A stretch of DNA of 64,000 bases from positions 94,968-158,967 of the forward strand of contig NZ_CAMLIG010000007.1 of the NCBI RefSeq assembly GCF_946480185.1. Reading direction: 5' to 3'. Shown here in pieces: positions 62,840 to 64,000 of the stretch. A program made the position numbers and the translations under genes. Position 1 is the first letter of the stretch; the number at the start of each line of letters is the position of its first letter. The notes under the pieces were generated by a model. It searched no databases, was not told where the DNA came from, and saw only the letters and a list, made by a program, of their open reading frames with translations. Source of the stretch: an uncultured Pedobacter sp. (GTDB lineage Bacteria; Bacteroidota; Bacteroidia; Sphingobacteriales; Sphingobacteriaceae).

Positions 62840-63307
62840 TTAGAATCTAAAGTGAGAGAATGCTTTGTTAGCCTCTGCCATTTTATGGGTATCTTCTTTC
62901 TTTTTAACCGCAGCACCTTCACCTTTAGCAGCAGAGATGATTTCACCAGCTAATTTCTCAGTCATGGTTTTTTCGCCACGTTTTCTGCTGTAGCTAATTA
63001 ACCATTTCATACCTAAAGCAACTTTACGCTCAGGTCTTACCTCGGTTGGTACTTGAAAGTTTGCACCACCCACACGTCTAGATTTAACCTCTACCGCAGG
63101 GCTGATGTTATTTAATGCTTTTTTCCATTGCTCTAAACCATTTTCACTGGTTTTAGTTTCAACAATTTCAATAGCGCCGTAAAAAATGTCGTAAGCGATA
63201 GATTTTTTTCCATCGTACATCATATTATTTACAAACCTGGTCACCATAACGTCGTTAAACTTCGGGTCAGGCAGGATGATTCTCTTTTTTGGTTTCGATT
63301 TTCTCAT
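62840..63307 (-). CDS. rpsG: Ribosomal protein S7
   Basis: 155 residues ([54 protein letters not shown]). Standard S7 length for Bacteroidota. It binds 16S rRNA in the small subunit head. It lies 19 bp after rpsL. Confidence 0.98.
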   Translation of the reverse strand: MRKSKPKKRIILPDPKFNDVMVTRFVNNMMYDGKKSIAYDIFYGAIEIVETKTSENGLEQWKKALNNISPAVEVKSRRVGGANFQVPTEVRPERKVALGMKWLISYSRKRGEKTMTEKLAGEIISAAKGEGAAVKKKEDTHKMAEANKAFSHFRF

Positions 63308-63326
63308 TGTCTTGTCCTCCGTTTAA

Positions 63327-63740
63327 TTATTTCTTTTTACCTTTTGCTGGCGCAGCCGCTACTTGTCCTGGTTTTGGTTTTTTAGTACCATATTTAGAAC
63401 GGCGCTGATTTCTACCTGCAACACCTGCTGTATCTAATGCTCCACGAACGATGTGGTAACGTACTCCAGGTAAATCTTTTACTCTTCCACCACGTACCAA
63501 AACAATAGAGTGTTCTTGTAAGTTGTGCCCTTCCCCAGGAATGTAAGCATTGATCTCTTTACCGTTGGTTAAACGTACACGAGCTACTTTACGCATTGCT
63601 GAGTTTGGTTTTTTAGGGGTAGTAGTATATACACGGGTACATACGCCTCTTCGCTGTGGACAGCTGTCCAACGCTGGGGATTTACTCTTATCCACCAGAG
63701 CTACTCTACCTTTCCTAACTAATTGTTGAATGGTTGGCAT
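63327..63740 (-). CDS. rpsL: Ribosomal protein S12
   Basis: 137 residues with the usual S12 core ([56 protein letters not shown]) and a Lys/Ala-rich tail. Lys43 is the streptomycin-sensitive residue. First gene of the operon; the start is ATG at 63738-63740. Confidence 0.98.
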   Translation of the reverse strand: MPTIQQLVRKGRVALVDKSKSPALDSCPQRRGVCTRVYTTTPKKPNSAMRKVARVRLTNGKEINAYIPGEGHNLQEHSIVLVRGGRVKDLPGVRYHIVRGALDTAGVAGRNQRRSKYGTKKPKPGQVAAAPAKGKKK

Positions 63741-63821
63741 TAAGCTTTCTTTAAATTTGTTTTTTGTTAATTATTTAATCTTCTGTATCAGAGAGTTTAA
63801 CACTCCTAAGCAAAAGGACTG

Positions 63822-63852
63822 CAAAAGTAGGATTTTATTTTTTGATTTTCAA
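63822..63852 (-). promoter_or_regulatory. Promoter of the str operon
   Basis: On the minus strand TTG (63850-63852) and TACTTTTG (63822-63829) lie 20 bp apart, close to the TTTG/TAnnTTTG consensus, and 82 bp before rpsL. From 63853 to the window end I see no further gene. Confidence 0.6.
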
Positions 63853-64000
63853 TACGTTGAGAAAAATATTTTGGATGGGAAGGCAGTTAGAAGTCAATGG
63901 TCCGCCGTCCGCGGAATTAGATGGCGAAAAAATGAAGACGCTCAGCAATTTGTCGACTGGGAATTTTGATCTCCGCTAATAAGCCAATAAACTTATTTTA

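Noticed and set aside
63730..63969. 79-codon frame opposite to the rpsL promoter
   Set aside because: Covers the str operon promoter region and overlaps the rpsL start; no protein character.

Overview
The window looks like a chromosomal segment of a Bacteroidota bacterium, most likely family Sphingobacteriaceae (Pedobacter-like). The reasons are SusC/SusD genes, type IX secretion sorting tails, GldB, Bacteroidota-style promoter boxes (TAnnTTTG), low GC, genes without clear Shine-Dalgarno sequences, and dispersed palindromic intergenic repeats. No rRNA, CRISPR array, insertion sequence transposase or prophage is visible.

Region 1 (1-25.2 kb) is a polysaccharide utilisation locus that best fits chondroitin/dermatan sulfate or a related sulfated uronic-acid glycan. 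It holds the end of a SusC receptor, SusD, a surface glycan-binding lipoprotein, four Cys-type sulfatases, a right-handed beta-helix protein, a GH88/105-like unsaturated uronyl hydrolase fused to a second domain, and two family-8 (chondroitin ABC-type) lyases. One lyase and a companion protein carry type IX sorting tails. A LacI-type regulator, a CBM9-like protein and a FucP/GluP-type sugar importer close the locus. Two TTCGAA-containing palindromes, one before the first lyase and one before the importer genes, are candidate LacI operators.

Region 2 (25.2-33.4 kb) is accessory: an MvaI/BcnI-like restriction nuclease with a C5 methyltransferase that carries an integrase-type arm DNA-binding domain, a lipoprotein, a DUF2007 protein, a quinone reductase, a FAD monooxygenase with a DnaJ-like zinc motif, and a MazEF pair. 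Region 3 (33.5-44.3 kb) is mostly core: pth, tsaD, tamB, an M1 peptidase, an ArsC-like protein and a DUF72 protein, with a MITE-like element after tamB.

Region 4 (44.3-48.3 kb) is an AT-rich island between two identical tRNA-Met genes that sit in direct repeats of about 120 bp. A third, broken tRNA copy is joined to a GIY-YIG gene. The island carries small membrane and zinc-ribbon proteins, an RDD-domain fusion and an XRE-regulator remnant.

Region 5 (48.3-64 kb) is core: a START-like protein, an LptF/G-type permease, ribBA, nadE, gldB, a patatin, gap, a Fic protein, and the str operon rpsL-rpsG-fusA-rpsJ, which ends in a terminator right after rpsJ and has hairpin repeats between its genes.
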